The notes: a model not told the origin generated them from the letters alone. A stretch of DNA of 45,007 nucleotides from M2408 sp046303515 (GCA_046303515.1 JBKCGI010000147.1:1-45007), one strand, 5' to 3'. Positions 7,876 through 15,259 are shown, counted from the stretch's first letter. Numbers and translations are program-made.

Positions 7876-8516
7876 AACTTCTGCATACCATTGAGCTCAA
7901 TTTCTTTTTGAATTTCAATGTTCATTGAATCTTGGAATTCTTTTTTGACATTAGAATCATTGATTTGTTCGACTTTCTCAAATTCATAATGATTACTTCT
8001 CCATACATACAAACAGTTGAAGTGATTTTGATCTTTATCGTTAAATCTCAGCACTAAATCATCATGTTTTGAAGTCGATTTACGCATTTCAATTAAATTG
8101 GCCGCAAAACCATTTACTTTTACTAATTTCCCTTTTTCACGTTGATAAATAAAGATTCTTCGAATAGGAAAAGCATGCACCTTTGATTTTATCAAAAGAA
8201 TAAAAGCATCTTTCATTTGCGTACCTTCTATAAATGGAAAAAATTTGAAAAACTTTGGGTTACATGCTGGTCGAATGTAATTCTCTAGATCTTTTTCAGC
8301 TGGATTACAGATGCTTTCTCCCAATTCTCTTAAAAGTGGCAGAGACTGATCTTCGGTAAAAGCAACTTCATTGAAAAGTACTTCTACGGGTTTAATTTTT
8401 TCATCTTTGACTTCAACTTTCACATCGTCTTTAATTTCTGGTGTTTCAGATTCATTTCCTTTACAAGAAACTAAAATCACACTTAATAAAAAACTGAAAA
8501 CAAGTATTTTCTTCAT
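7872..8516 (-). CDS. Lipoprotein of unknown function
   Basis: 214 residues. The signal peptide ends in a lipobox (MKKILVFSFLLSVILVSC, Cys18), followed by an acidic and Lys-rich tether (about 19-42). The body has two conserved-looking Cys residues ('SICNPAEKDL' and 'RPACNPKFFKFFPFIEG') and an alternating beta pattern; no named family is recognised. It starts 12 nt after the HMG-CoA lyase-like gene and its TGA overlaps the ATG of the next lipoprotein, so the two lipoproteins are probably translated together and may work together at the membrane. Confidence 0.72.
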   Translation of the reverse strand: MKKILVFSFLLSVILVSCKGNESETPEIKDDVKVEVKDEKIKPVEVLFNEVAFTEDQSLPLLRELGESICNPAEKDLENYIRPACNPKFFKFFPFIEGTQMKDAFILLIKSKVHAFPIRRIFIYQREKGKLVKVNGFAANLIEMRKSTSKHDDLVLRFNDKDQNHFNCLYVWRSNHYEFEKVEQINDSNVKKEFQDSMNIEIQKEIELNGMQKL

Positions 8517-8528
8517 AAATTTTAATTA

Positions 8529-9395
8529 TCAATGATTATTTGGAAAAACCGATGTAGCTTGATTGAAAGCAATATTAAATTCCTCACTTTGAATGCCAGA
8601 TGTGATGGAGTTTTGATTTAGGTATTCTAAAATTTTTTCCGTTGGCATATTTCCTGTTAAATCGTCTTTCGCCATTGGGCATCCACCAAAACCTTTAATT
8701 GCTCCATCAAATCTTCTGCATCCTGCTGAATATGCTGCATGAATCAAGTCAATTGCATTTTCAGGTTTTGTGTGTAAATGTGCACCAAACTCTACTTTTG
8801 GTAGACTTGGAATTAAAGTTGAAAATAAAGCATTCACTAATTCTGGCGTTGCACAACCAATGGTATCAGAAAGTGCCAAAATTTCGATTTTTAATTGATC
8901 ATTCAACTTTCCAGACCAATCTTCTACGATATTGGCGTTCCACTCGTCTCCGTATGGGTTTCCAAAACCCATGGAAAGGTAAACAACTAATTTTTTGGAA
9001 TGTTTATGAGCTAGATTTTGAATAAAATCAACTTTGTTAAATGCTTCTGAAATACTTGAATTTGTATTTCTTTGCTGAAAAGTTTCTGAAATAGAAAATG
9101 GAAAACCCAAGTATTCAATTTCTTCATGTTTGCATGCGTTTTCTGCACCTCTTTCATTAGCGATGATTGCCAACAATTTTGTTTTAGTTTGAGATAAATC
9201 CAAATTTGCCAAGACTTCTTCCGTATCTTGTAATTGAGGAATTGCTTTTGCGGAAACGAAACTCCCAAAATCCAATGTATCAAAATTACATTTCAATAAC
9301 TGATTCAAATAATCAATTTTAGTTTGAGTTGGAATAAATTCTTTGATTCCTTGCATGGCATCTCTTGGACATTCTATAATCTTAAACGCTGACAT
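8529..9395 (-). CDS. Hydroxymethylglutaryl-CoA lyase-like enzyme
   Basis: 288 residues with a DRE-TIM/HMGL-like barrel. The family member HMG-CoA lyase splits HMG-CoA into acetoacetate and acetyl-CoA in leucine breakdown. Visible family features: the N-terminal 'ECPRDAMQG' with Arg11-Asp12 (catalytic and metal-binding in human HMGCL), 'FGSFVSAKAIPQLQD' matching the SFVS..(V/I)PQ segment, 'LSDTIGCA', the metal ligands His206/His208 (AHLHT), and the lid signature GFGGCPMAKDDLTGNMPTE with the catalytic Cys239 and Asn249. The usual G before PRD is replaced by C, as I recall for many Bacteroidota homologs. It starts 9 nt after the pyrD stop. No other leucine-degradation gene is in the window, so substrate assignment rests on the signature alone; a related short-chain HMGL activity is possible. 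Confidence 0.85.
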   Translation of the reverse strand: MSAFKIIECPRDAMQGIKEFIPTQTKIDYLNQLLKCNFDTLDFGSFVSAKAIPQLQDTEEVLANLDLSQTKTKLLAIIANERGAENACKHEEIEYLGFPFSISETFQQRNTNSSISEAFNKVDFIQNLAHKHSKKLVVYLSMGFGNPYGDEWNANIVEDWSGKLNDQLKIEILALSDTIGCATPELVNALFSTLIPSLPKVEFGAHLHTKPENAIDLIHAAYSAGCRRFDGAIKGFGGCPMAKDDLTGNMPTEKILEYLNQNSITSGIQSEEFNIAFNQATSVFPNNH

Positions 9396-9404
9396 ACTAT
9401 AAAG

Positions 9405-10442
9405 TTACGAATTTTGTTTTAATTTAATTTTTTGATTGATCCTTTTCACCAATCCAGGACCTTCATAAATGAAACCTGTGTACAATTGAACCAAGTCGGC
9501 ACCAGCATCAATTTTTTCTTGAGCATCTTGAGCAGAATGAATTCCACCCACACCAATTATTGGAAATGCTTTATTGGATTTTGTTGCTAAGTAACGAATT
9601 ACCTCAGTAGATCTTTTAGTTAATGGTTTTCCGGACAATCCTCCCATACCAATTTGGTTTACCATTTCTGTTGAACTTTGCAAATTATCTCTTGAAATGG
9701 TTGTATTGGTTGCAATTACTCCTGCAATTTTTGTTTCAGTTACGATTTCAATTATATCATCTAATTGAGAATCAGTTAAATCAGGAGCGATTTTCAGTAA
9801 GATTGGTTTTTGTTTTTCTTTCAACTTATTTTCCTCCATTAAAGTGAAAAGAAGTTTTTTAAGCGGCTCTTTTTCTTGTAAATCTCTTAAATTTGGCGTG
9901 TTTGGCGAAGATACATTTACTACGAAATAATCTACGTGGTCAAATAGTTTATTGAAACAAATCAAATAGTCATCGATGGCATTTTCGTTTGGAGTAACTT
10001 TGTTTTTACCAATATTTCCGCCAATTATAAAGTTTGGATTTCTTCCTTTCAAATTTTCTACAACTGCATCAACGCCTTTGTTGTTAAATCCCATGCGATT
10101 GATGATTGCTTCATCTTTTTTGAGACGGAACAAACGAGGTTTTTCATTTCCATCTTGTGGTTTTGGTGTAACGGTCCCTATTTCAATGAATCCGAAACCA
10201 AACATTTCCAATTGCTTATACATTTCGGCATTTTTATCAAAACCTGCAGCTAATCCAACTGGATTTTTGAATTTTAAACCAAAGACTGTTGTTTCAAGCG
10301 ATTGATTTTCAACTTTAAACTTATTTGCAATACCTTTTTTAAGGAAAGGGATTTTATATGCAACATTGATCCAATACGCTGTGAAATAATGAATTTTCTC
10401 AGGATCGAATAGAAAGAGTATTTTTTTTATGAAATTGTACAT
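9405..10442 (-). CDS. pyrD: Dihydroorotate dehydrogenase (quinone), class 2
   Basis: Oxidises dihydroorotate to orotate in pyrimidine synthesis, passing electrons from FMN to the membrane quinone. 345 residues, the usual class 2 length. The N-terminal helical extension that associates with the membrane and forms the quinone tunnel is present (about residues 1-45, 'FIKKILFLFDPEKIHYF'). Core motifs: 'NPVGLAAGFDKNAE', 'GFGFIEIGTVTPKPQ.GN..PR.FRL', 'AIINRMGFNN', 'VVNVSSPNTPNLRDLQ' with Ser179 in the position of the class 2 catalytic serine, 'LKIAPDL', 'IATNTT', and the FMN-phosphate binding 'IGVGGI' and 'GADLVQLYTGFIYEGP'. It leads an operon with the HMG-CoA lyase-like gene and two lipoprotein genes. 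The TACCTTTG box lies only 8 bp before its ATG. Confidence 0.96.
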   Translation of the reverse strand: MYNFIKKILFLFDPEKIHYFTAYWINVAYKIPFLKKGIANKFKVENQSLETTVFGLKFKNPVGLAAGFDKNAEMYKQLEMFGFGFIEIGTVTPKPQDGNEKPRLFRLKKDEAIINRMGFNNKGVDAVVENLKGRNPNFIIGGNIGKNKVTPNENAIDDYLICFNKLFDHVDYFVVNVSSPNTPNLRDLQEKEPLKKLLFTLMEENKLKEKQKPILLKIAPDLTDSQLDDIIEIVTETKIAGVIATNTTISRDNLQSSTEMVNQIGMGGLSGKPLTKRSTEVIRYLATKSNKAFPIIGVGGIHSAQDAQEKIDAGADLVQLYTGFIYEGPGLVKRINQKIKLKQNS

Positions 10443-10450
10443 AGATGATA

Positions 10451-10458
10451 CAAAGGTA
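10451..10458 (-). promoter_or_regulatory. -7 box (TACCTTTG) for pyrD
   Basis: Exact TAnnTTTG match on the minus strand, 8 bp from the pyrD ATG, implying a leader of only a few nucleotides. It abuts the terminator hairpin of the gene upstream, so promoter and terminator share this short gap. Confidence 0.55.
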
Positions 10459-10460
10459 AA

Positions 10461-10498
10461 AAAAAAGCGAGAATCTGATTACAGATCCTCGCTTTTTT
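10461..10498 (-). terminator. Terminator of the PorG-like gene
   Basis: Stem AAAAAAGCGAG at 10461-10471 with its complement at 10488-10498, continued inward by ATCTG/CAGAT after one mismatch. Read on the minus strand the stem is followed by a T-run, giving an intrinsic terminator 17 bp after the stop at 10515. Confidence 0.85.
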
Positions 10499-10514
10499 AA
10501 CGTTCAATTATTAA

Positions 10515-11468
10515 TTAAAATTTAGCACGTACACCTTTCCATTTGATAGGTTTCCCTCTTTGGTAAGATTTATACGTAATGTTTTTTGAGAAAGTCACAT
10601 TGATATAGAAGAATGCATCTCTTTCGTTATCACCTCTTTTGTCACCATTTGTAAAAGTTGACCAATTTTCTGATGGATTTGAATAATATATTGCTTGTGC
10701 TGATCCAGGGATGTCATTTGCAGCATAACTGAAATATGTTGTTGAAGTATCATCCATATAATCAGTGAATGTTTTGAAATAAGTTGCTTCAATAATCATT
10801 CTCCACATTCTTCCTAAACCAACTCTATATCCAAAACCAAACGGAACAATTGCAGTTATCACTTTGTAACCTTTAGCTCCACCAGCGTAACCTTGACCTT
10901 CGGTAGCTAGAGGTCTTAAAAAAGTTCCCTCATATTTCGTTCCAGGTCCCCCTTGAGGATTAAAGTACGCTAAACCAAGTCCCGTGAAAATGTAAAATTG
11001 TGTATTTTTATCCTTCATCCCTTTTAATCCAGGAATGTTATTTCTTTTTCCAACTTTTTCGTTTACATAAATTAAATATTCAAAACGCTGAGATAAACTT
11101 ATAAGAGTAGATTTAATGTCGATTGTTCTAGCAGCTCTTCCTGGGTTCACACCTGGCAATCTATCACTTGCTCCGTATTTTCCAAAATTTAAAGAAGTTG
11201 AAGTAGCAAATACTGGATGAAAACGATATCTATATCCTAAAGAAAGGTTGAAATTCGTTTTTCTAAAGTTCATATCAGCCAAACTGTAATCTTTTCCAAT
11301 TCCAGCTCCACCTCCTAAATCACCCAAAAACTGAGTAGCTCCGCCTCCAAAAAGAAATTCTTTCTTGTTCATCGACCAGTTCTTTTGCGTGTTAAAATTC
11401 GAGAATTGACCAATTGCAATTGAACTAGATACAATTAAAAATGCCGAAATAGATAATTTTATGTTCAT
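10515..11468 (-). CDS. Outer-membrane beta-barrel protein, PorG/DUF6089-like
   Basis: 317 residues with a signal peptide (about 1-20, ...SSSIAIG-Q). The mature part has the features of the DUF6089 barrel family to which the T9SS protein PorG belongs: an N-terminal 'FLFGGGATQFLGDLGG', 'FNLSLGYRYRFHP', an Arg-rich 'NPGRAARTIDIKSTL', 'TQFYIFTGLGLAYFNPQG', 'LRPLATEGQG', 'AIVPFGFGYRVGL', and the segment 'FTDYMDDTSTTYF'. It ends in alternating beta strands. In PorG the barrel associates with the GldK/GldN ring at the outer membrane; whether this paralog does so is inferred. It is monocistronic, with its own promoter and terminator. It could instead be another member of the same barrel fold with an unrelated job. 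Confidence 0.72.
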   Translation of the reverse strand: MNIKLSISAFLIVSSSIAIGQFSNFNTQKNWSMNKKEFLFGGGATQFLGDLGGGAGIGKDYSLADMNFRKTNFNLSLGYRYRFHPVFATSTSLNFGKYGASDRLPGVNPGRAARTIDIKSTLISLSQRFEYLIYVNEKVGKRNNIPGLKGMKDKNTQFYIFTGLGLAYFNPQGGPGTKYEGTFLRPLATEGQGYAGGAKGYKVITAIVPFGFGYRVGLGRMWRMIIEATYFKTFTDYMDDTSTTYFSYAANDIPGSAQAIYYSNPSENWSTFTNGDKRGDNERDAFFYINVTFSKNITYKSYQRGKPIKWKGVRAKF

Positions 11469-11501
11469 AATGTGTTATTCTAAAAACATTAGTTTATGCT
11501 A

Positions 11502-11532
11502 CAAAGATATAGTTTCTTTTGAGAATATCAAA
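11502..11532 (-). promoter_or_regulatory. Full Bacteroidota promoter of the PorG-like gene
   Basis: On the minus strand TTTG (11529-11532), a 19-bp spacer, and TATCTTTG (11502-11509). This is a complete match to the -33/-7 consensus of the phylum's housekeeping sigma factor, 33 bp before the ATG. Confidence 0.75.
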
Positions 11533-11556
11533 ATTGATTTTGCCTTACATTATCAA

Positions 11557-11589
11557 AATAAGCTTATGAATGAATAAAACAAGCTTATT
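11557..11589 (-). terminator. Possible terminator of the ECF operon
   Basis: Perfect 9-bp inverted repeat AATAAGCTT (11557-11565) and AAGCTTATT (11581-11589) overlapping the stop codon of the last operon gene, followed on the minus strand by a short T-run. The stem is AT-rich and weak, and it includes HindIII-like palindromes by nature, so this is tentative. Confidence 0.4.
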
Positions 11590-11998
11590 CTTGAATATTT
11601 ATTTTGTAGAAAATATAAATTGTTTCATCAACGGTAGATCGCAGTTTTATCGAAGTTTCAGTTTGTTCAATGTTAAACTCCAAAACTACATCCGGTTCAT
11701 TTTTTTTTGACATAAATAGATTGAAATTTTTGTCAAAAAATTGATGAGATTTAAAAATATTGTCGCTGTTTTTTCGCTTTAAAAACCAGGCATAAATTTC
11801 CTCTTCCAATAATTCTACATTTGCTAGATATGCGAAGCCTTCTTCATCAATAAAAAAATACCATGAATGGATATCTTCCGTTTCACCGCGATATAGAAAT
11901 GATTTTGCTTTCGAAATTTTGAAAGTTGTTAAACTGTCTTTCTGAGCCAAGAAGTAACTAGAAAAACAAAGAAATATAATTATAAAACTATTTTTCAT
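11585..11998 (-). CDS. Secreted protein of unknown function (ECF operon)
   Basis: 137 residues with a signal peptide (about 1-19, ...SSYFLA-QKDS). No family recognised. The mature part has an aromatic-rich middle ('HSWYFFIDEEGFAYLANVELLEEEIYAWFLKRK') and a beta-prone C-terminus ('DVVLEFNIEQTETSIKLRSTVDETIYIFYKINI'). There is no lipobox, so it is a soluble periplasmic or secreted candidate. Its ATG lies inside the 3' end of the GldM-C-like gene (11-bp overlap), and it closes the ECF operon. Co-translation with the GldM-C-like gene suggests that the two products act together. Confidence 0.65.
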   Translation of the reverse strand: MKNSFIIIFLCFSSYFLAQKDSLTTFKISKAKSFLYRGETEDIHSWYFFIDEEGFAYLANVELLEEEIYAWFLKRKNSDNIFKSHQFFDKNFNLFMSKKNEPDVVLEFNIEQTETSIKLRSTVDETIYIFYKINIQE

Positions 11999-12398
11999 CG
12001 TTTGGCATTGGAGTTAAAACCATGCTATTGAGCAAATGTTTGACTTTTAATTGGTCAACGGCATAAATTTCTGTGAAGTAAACTTGTTCCTTTAGTGATG
12101 ATCGAACTAACTCTTTGATAATTTCTTCGGGTATTACATTTGAATTAACAGTAACAGTAAGGAAATCTCTACCTGATTGAAAACTCATTTTGAATGACTG
12201 AATTTCCCAACCGGCTCGAGTAATAATTCCATTCTGAGAAGCTAAAGTTAAGATGTCAATTTCTCCAGTAAAAATTCCTTCTATTTGAGGATAAAAATCG
12301 GATTCTAAAATTTCTTTTTGAATGGCAATCGTTTGTACTTCTTGACTGAAGGTCCAGGTATTCAATAAACAAAAATTAAACCATATCAACAGTTTCAT
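11988..12398 (-). CDS. Stand-alone GldM C-terminal-domain-like secreted protein
   Basis: 136 residues. A short signal peptide (about 1-18, ...LLNTWTFS-Q) precedes a single domain. Its middle, 'IITRAGWEIQSFKMSF', then 'FLTVTVNSNVIPEEIIKELVRS' and 'VYFTEIYAVD', resembles the last periplasmic domain of GldM/PorM (pattern 'V.SF..(S/T)...G.....SNSN.F.PEM...I.....G..VYFE.IKAVGPDG'). In T9SS, GldM is a membrane-anchored shaft linking the inner-membrane motor to the outer-membrane ring; this protein has only the tip-like domain and no membrane anchor. The resemblance is by eye, without a score. The ATG lies 23 bp inside the end of the anti-sigma-like gene, so it is translationally coupled to it. An adaptor that reports on or plugs into the T9SS is one reading; a general periplasmic binding domain is another. 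Confidence 0.6.
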   Translation of the reverse strand: MKLLIWFNFCLLNTWTFSQEVQTIAIQKEILESDFYPQIEGIFTGEIDILTLASQNGIITRAGWEIQSFKMSFQSGRDFLTVTVNSNVIPEEIIKELVRSSLKEQVYFTEIYAVDQLKVKHLLNSMVLTPMPNDEK

Positions 12399-14058
12399 CC
12401 AATAATTTTTTAAGCAAATCTACAGTTTTTGTTTCTTTTCCTTTGGCAGAAAATGTAATTCTTTTGAAATTTTTTATTTCTTCTGATTTTTTAATTTCTG
12501 CATATCCAATATTGCCCTCAAAATCAATGCCAATTAAAACCAAATCATCATTTTTTGGAAAACCAAGTAATTCGATGTCTCTGGCTCCTTCTACATTTGT
12601 AAATCTTAAGTTTTTATGTTTATTGAATACAAAAAGCTGTTTGAATTTTGCAATTCTGTCTCCCAACCAAATTAAGGCAACTCCATTTGCTAACGGTTCA
12701 GGATAAGCAACTTGTTTGTCGCAATTGAAAAATCCCCATTTTGTTGTTTGAAAAGATAAAGTTGCTGAAAATTCAACAATTTCCTTATTAATTCCGTTTA
12801 AATTAGCCATTGTTTGCTGGTTCACAACTCTTCTTTCGTTGTTTTTTGCATCCTGAGCTTTCAATTGGTTTTTGATCATTTGATCTAAGGCCACTTGATT
12901 TTGTTGCTGTTTGGTAACAAGTGTTTTTTTGTCTTGCTCCAAATTAGCTTTCGTAGTTTGAAAATTTTGTAAGGCCAAGTCAAATTTTTGCTCAGCATTT
13001 TTTAATTCACTACCTTGTAAAATCGGTCTAACTTGAATGGTGTAACTGTCATTACTACTTTTGAAATAAGCAAAATATGCTTCGTTTTTCTTTTTCAAAT
13101 CAATTTCTGACCATGTTTTTTTACTGTTTTTTGCAAAATTTGGATCGTTTCCATTATTTGAAACCACTTCAAAAATTACATTTTTAAAAGAAGCCAATTC
13201 AGGATATTCATTTTTGTCAAAATCTAAATCAAATTGTTGACTTGATTTTTTAGGAATTTTAAATGCCTCTGCACTTGGTTTTTCTAAGTTTGAAATTTTG
13301 GTTTCTACTGTTTTTATCTCAACATCCGTTTGTTTGATCTCATTTTTCAAAGTTGCAAATGATTTAGAAGAAATATTTGAAGTATTTTGACTTAAATTTT
13401 CGGCAGGATAACTTTCCCACGCTTTTTTGTTTTCGTTCAAATACCAAAAACCAAATGTTTCTGGATTTTTAGTTGTTACCAAATCAACTTCAATTGGTTT
13501 TTCAGGGTTTATTGCAACTTCTTTTCCATTTTGCTCTCCTTTGATTTCAATCATTCCTGCAGATTCAAAAGCATCTTTTTTGTAATCCATTGGAATACCT
13601 GAAACGAAAACAGAAGCAGCATCATTGAACTCACGTCCCTTGATATTTACCTTCTCATTTGGGTTTTGCGCTTGTAAACTTCCTTTATCAATTTCAATAG
13701 TTGTACCACTTGTCAAAACAATTTTTTCGTCTTTGTTTGGGTCAACTTGATATGTTTTATAGTCTACATTTTCTCCTTTAACGGGTGGTTTCACACATTC
13801 AGTATCAGCAGGTAGTTGGTTGTTTTTTAAAGTAATTTTTTTATCATCTGTTTCGTTTTTAAGGGTTAAAGCACTCAAACTTACTATTGTCGTGAGTCCG
13901 ACGGTGGCCAGACCAGCCGAACCCCAAAACCAGGGGTTCTTGTATGCTGGTGCTTTTACTTGATTAAATTTTGAAAGAACGTTGTCGAAGTTTTGATTAG
14001 CATTTATTTCTTCGGAACTAATTTTTGGTCGATCCAAGTTAATTTTAAAGTTTTCCAT
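12376..14058 (-). CDS. Single-pass anti-sigma-like protein with large periplasmic region
   Basis: 560 residues. About 1-42 are cytoplasmic and could hold the sigma factor; a transmembrane helix spans about 43-66 (WFWGSAGLATVGLTTIVSLS). The periplasmic part begins with a Bacteroidota beta domain marked by 'SGTTIEIDKGSL', 'FNDAASVFVSGIPMDY' and 'FESAGMIEIKGEQNG' (about 115-190). A predicted coiled coil rich in Gln/Lys follows at about 380-430, then a C-terminal beta region with 'VALIWLGD', 'NVEGARDIELLGFPKNDDLVLIGID'. It follows the ECF sigma gene with a 1-base TAATG overlap, the usual place for an anti-sigma factor, but the N-terminus shows no zinc-binding HxxxCxxC motif. No catalytic motif is visible. 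Assignment rests on position and topology. Confidence 0.7.
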   Translation of the reverse strand: MENFKINLDRPKISSEEINANQNFDNVLSKFNQVKAPAYKNPWFWGSAGLATVGLTTIVSLSALTLKNETDDKKITLKNNQLPADTECVKPPVKGENVDYKTYQVDPNKDEKIVLTSGTTIEIDKGSLQAQNPNEKVNIKGREFNDAASVFVSGIPMDYKKDAFESAGMIEIKGEQNGKEVAINPEKPIEVDLVTTKNPETFGFWYLNENKKAWESYPAENLSQNTSNISSKSFATLKNEIKQTDVEIKTVETKISNLEKPSAEAFKIPKKSSQQFDLDFDKNEYPELASFKNVIFEVVSNNGNDPNFAKNSKKTWSEIDLKKKNEAYFAYFKSSNDSYTIQVRPILQGSELKNAEQKFDLALQNFQTTKANLEQDKKTLVTKQQQNQVALDQMIKNQLKAQDAKNNERRVVNQQTMANLNGINKEIVEFSATLSFQTTKWGFFNCDKQVAYPEPLANGVALIWLGDRIAKFKQLFVFNKHKNLRFTNVEGARDIELLGFPKNDDLVLIGIDFEGNIGYAEIKKSEEIKNFKRITFSAKGKETKTVDLLKKLLDETVDMV

Positions 14059-14633
14059 TATTGTAGTTTTAATAGGAACATTTTTTTTAATTTTTCTAAA
14101 GCTCTGAAAGTTTTCACTTTCGCGTTGTTTTCTGTCATTTCGAGTATTTCTGCGATTTCTTTGAAATTTCTTTTTTCGAAGAAACGCATTTCAATTAATT
14201 GTATTTCATTTTCTTTTAAGCTTTGTAAAGTTTTTAGAAGTTTGTCAATAGAATGTTGTCTGTCTTCTTGATCAAAATCATCCATTATTTCAGCGATTTG
14301 AACCGTTTCTACATTCACAAAACGATCTGCTTTTTTATCTCTGAAGCATTGGTACACTTCACTTTTTGCAATACGGTACAACCAAGAAGCAAAGGGAACT
14401 CCTCTGTCTTCAAAACGATTGATGTTGTGCATTGCTTTAATAAATATTTGAGCGGTAACATCATAAGCCATTTCTCTGTCATCCATACGTTGATAGACAA
14501 ATCTAAAGATTGCCTCATGATACTTTTTATACAGCGGCCCGAAATTCTGCGGACTATTTTTTGCACGCTGTATCCACACCTTCTCTTCGTTCAAGCGCTC
14601 TGGCGTGTGGTGATACAATGGGTTAACATTCAT
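14058..14633 (-). CDS. ECF-type RNA polymerase sigma factor
   Basis: 191 residues. Sigma region 2 spans about 30-95 ('FGPLYKKYHEAIFRFVYQRMDDREMAYDVTAQIFIKAM', with the polymerase-binding and -10-melting helices, ending 'FASWLYRIAKSEV'). Region 4 spans about 130-185 ('LQSLKENEIQLIEMRFFEKRNFKEIAEILEMTENNAKVKTFRALEKLKK'), the helix-turn-helix for the -35. It leads an operon with an anti-sigma-like membrane protein and two secreted proteins, all overlapping, and so probably transmits an envelope signal. The leader of about 90 nt contains a 14-bp perfect palindrome (14700-14713). Autoregulation is likely for this class, though I cannot see a duplicated recognition sequence. Confidence 0.92.
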   Translation of the reverse strand: MNVNPLYHHTPERLNEEKVWIQRAKNSPQNFGPLYKKYHEAIFRFVYQRMDDREMAYDVTAQIFIKAMHNINRFEDRGVPFASWLYRIAKSEVYQCFRDKKADRFVNVETVQIAEIMDDFDQEDRQHSIDKLLKTLQSLKENEIQLIEMRFFEKRNFKEIAEILEMTENNAKVKTFRALEKLKKMFLLKLQ

Positions 14634-14699
14634 AGTTTCTGGTTTTTGTTTTGTTTGGTTTTGATAAAGCTTGCAGACTTTATATTACAATAATGCAAG

Positions 14700-14713
14700 A
14701 CCAATTAATTGGT
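14700..14713. promoter_or_regulatory. Perfect 14-bp palindrome in the ECF operon leader
   Basis: ACCAATTAATTGGT is its own reverse complement. It lies between the sigma gene ATG (14633) and a TAAATTTG -7 box (14728-14735, minus), so it overlaps the predicted start of transcription. It could be an operator. A 6-bp inverted repeat (CTTGCA 14670-14675 / TGCAAG 14694-14699) lies next to it. Confidence 0.4.
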
Positions 14714-14727
14714 TACACTAATTATAC

Positions 14728-14735
14728 CAAATTTA
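14728..14735 (-). promoter_or_regulatory. -7 box (TAAATTTG) for the ECF operon
   Basis: Exact TAnnTTTG match on the minus strand, 94 bp before the sigma gene ATG. No -33 TTG at the usual spacing. Tentative. Confidence 0.35.
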
Positions 14736-14794
14736 ACGAAAAAAAATGAAAAATATTATGTATGCAGAATTTAATTTATTTTTTGAAGCAAAAA

Positions 14795-14824
14795 AAAGCA
14801 CAAAATGCTTAAATTTTGTGCTTT
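14795..14824 (-). terminator. Terminator of the rhodanese gene
   Basis: Perfect 12-bp stem (AAAGCACAAAAT at 14795-14806, complement at 14813-14824) with a 6-nt loop, followed on the minus strand by a run of T. It begins 21 bp after the stop at 14846. Confidence 0.85.
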
Positions 14825-14845
14825 GAATTGTTTAGTTATAAAATG

Positions 14846-15199
14846 TTATTCATTCCAACTACCATAACCTCCTTTAAGGTCAAATACTTTTTTGAAACCT
14901 AATTCTGTCAAAACTTTTGCAGCTTTAGCACTTCTACCACCCGCGGCACAATACACATAAACTGGTTTTGTTTTATCTAGTTTAGCCATTTGTGTTTTAA
15001 AGTTGGCACCATTGTAATCAATGTTTTTAGCATTTTTGATGTGTCCAGATTTGTATTCTTCTGGTGTACGAACATCAATTAATTGAGCATCTTTGTTTTG
15101 AATTCCTTTTTTGAATTCTGATGCAGAAATCACTTTTGAATCCTGAGCTTGGCATGATATACCAAGGAATAATGCAATTATAATAAGTAATTTATTCAT
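14846..15199 (-). CDS. Rhodanese-like lipoprotein
   Basis: 117 residues: a lipoprotein signal peptide (MNKLLIIIALFLGISC, Cys16) followed by one rhodanese domain. Domain features are 'LIDVRTPEEYKSGHIKNAKNIDY' (the classical CH2A-type region) and the active-site loop CAAGGRS with Cys84 as the likely sulfur-carrying residue, closed by 'VFDLKGGYGSWNE'. Rhodaneses move sulfane sulfur between thiols or to cyanide; the acceptor here is unknown. The lipid anchor places it in the periplasm, probably on a membrane. It is a single-gene unit with its own terminator. Two tandem TACATTTG boxes lie upstream. Confidence 0.92.
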   Translation of the reverse strand: MNKLLIIIALFLGISCQAQDSKVISASEFKKGIQNKDAQLIDVRTPEEYKSGHIKNAKNIDYNGANFKTQMAKLDKTKPVYVYCAAGGRSAKAAKVLTELGFKKVFDLKGGYGSWNE

Positions 15200-15222
15200 A
15201 ATGTTTTTTTTGCAAAGTAAGA

Positions 15223-15245
15223 CAAATGTATGAAAAACAAATGTA
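15223..15245 (-). promoter_or_regulatory. Two tandem -7 boxes (TACATTTG) before the rhodanese gene
   Basis: The 9-mer ACAAATGTA occurs twice, 15 bp apart, each giving a TACATTTG box on the minus strand (15223-15230 and 15238-15245). Either or both could start transcription of the rhodanese gene; no -33 element is clear for either. Confidence 0.4.
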
Positions 15246-15259
15246 ATTAAGGTTACATT

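Noticed and set aside
8529..9395. Isopropylmalate or homocitrate synthase
   Set aside because: The length, the GGCP...GN signature and the AHLHT ligands fit the HMG-CoA lyase branch, and the larger synthase C-terminal domains are absent.
9623..10305. Plus-strand open frames opposite pyrD
   Set aside because: pyrD is unmistakable by its motifs and the opposite frames have no family features.
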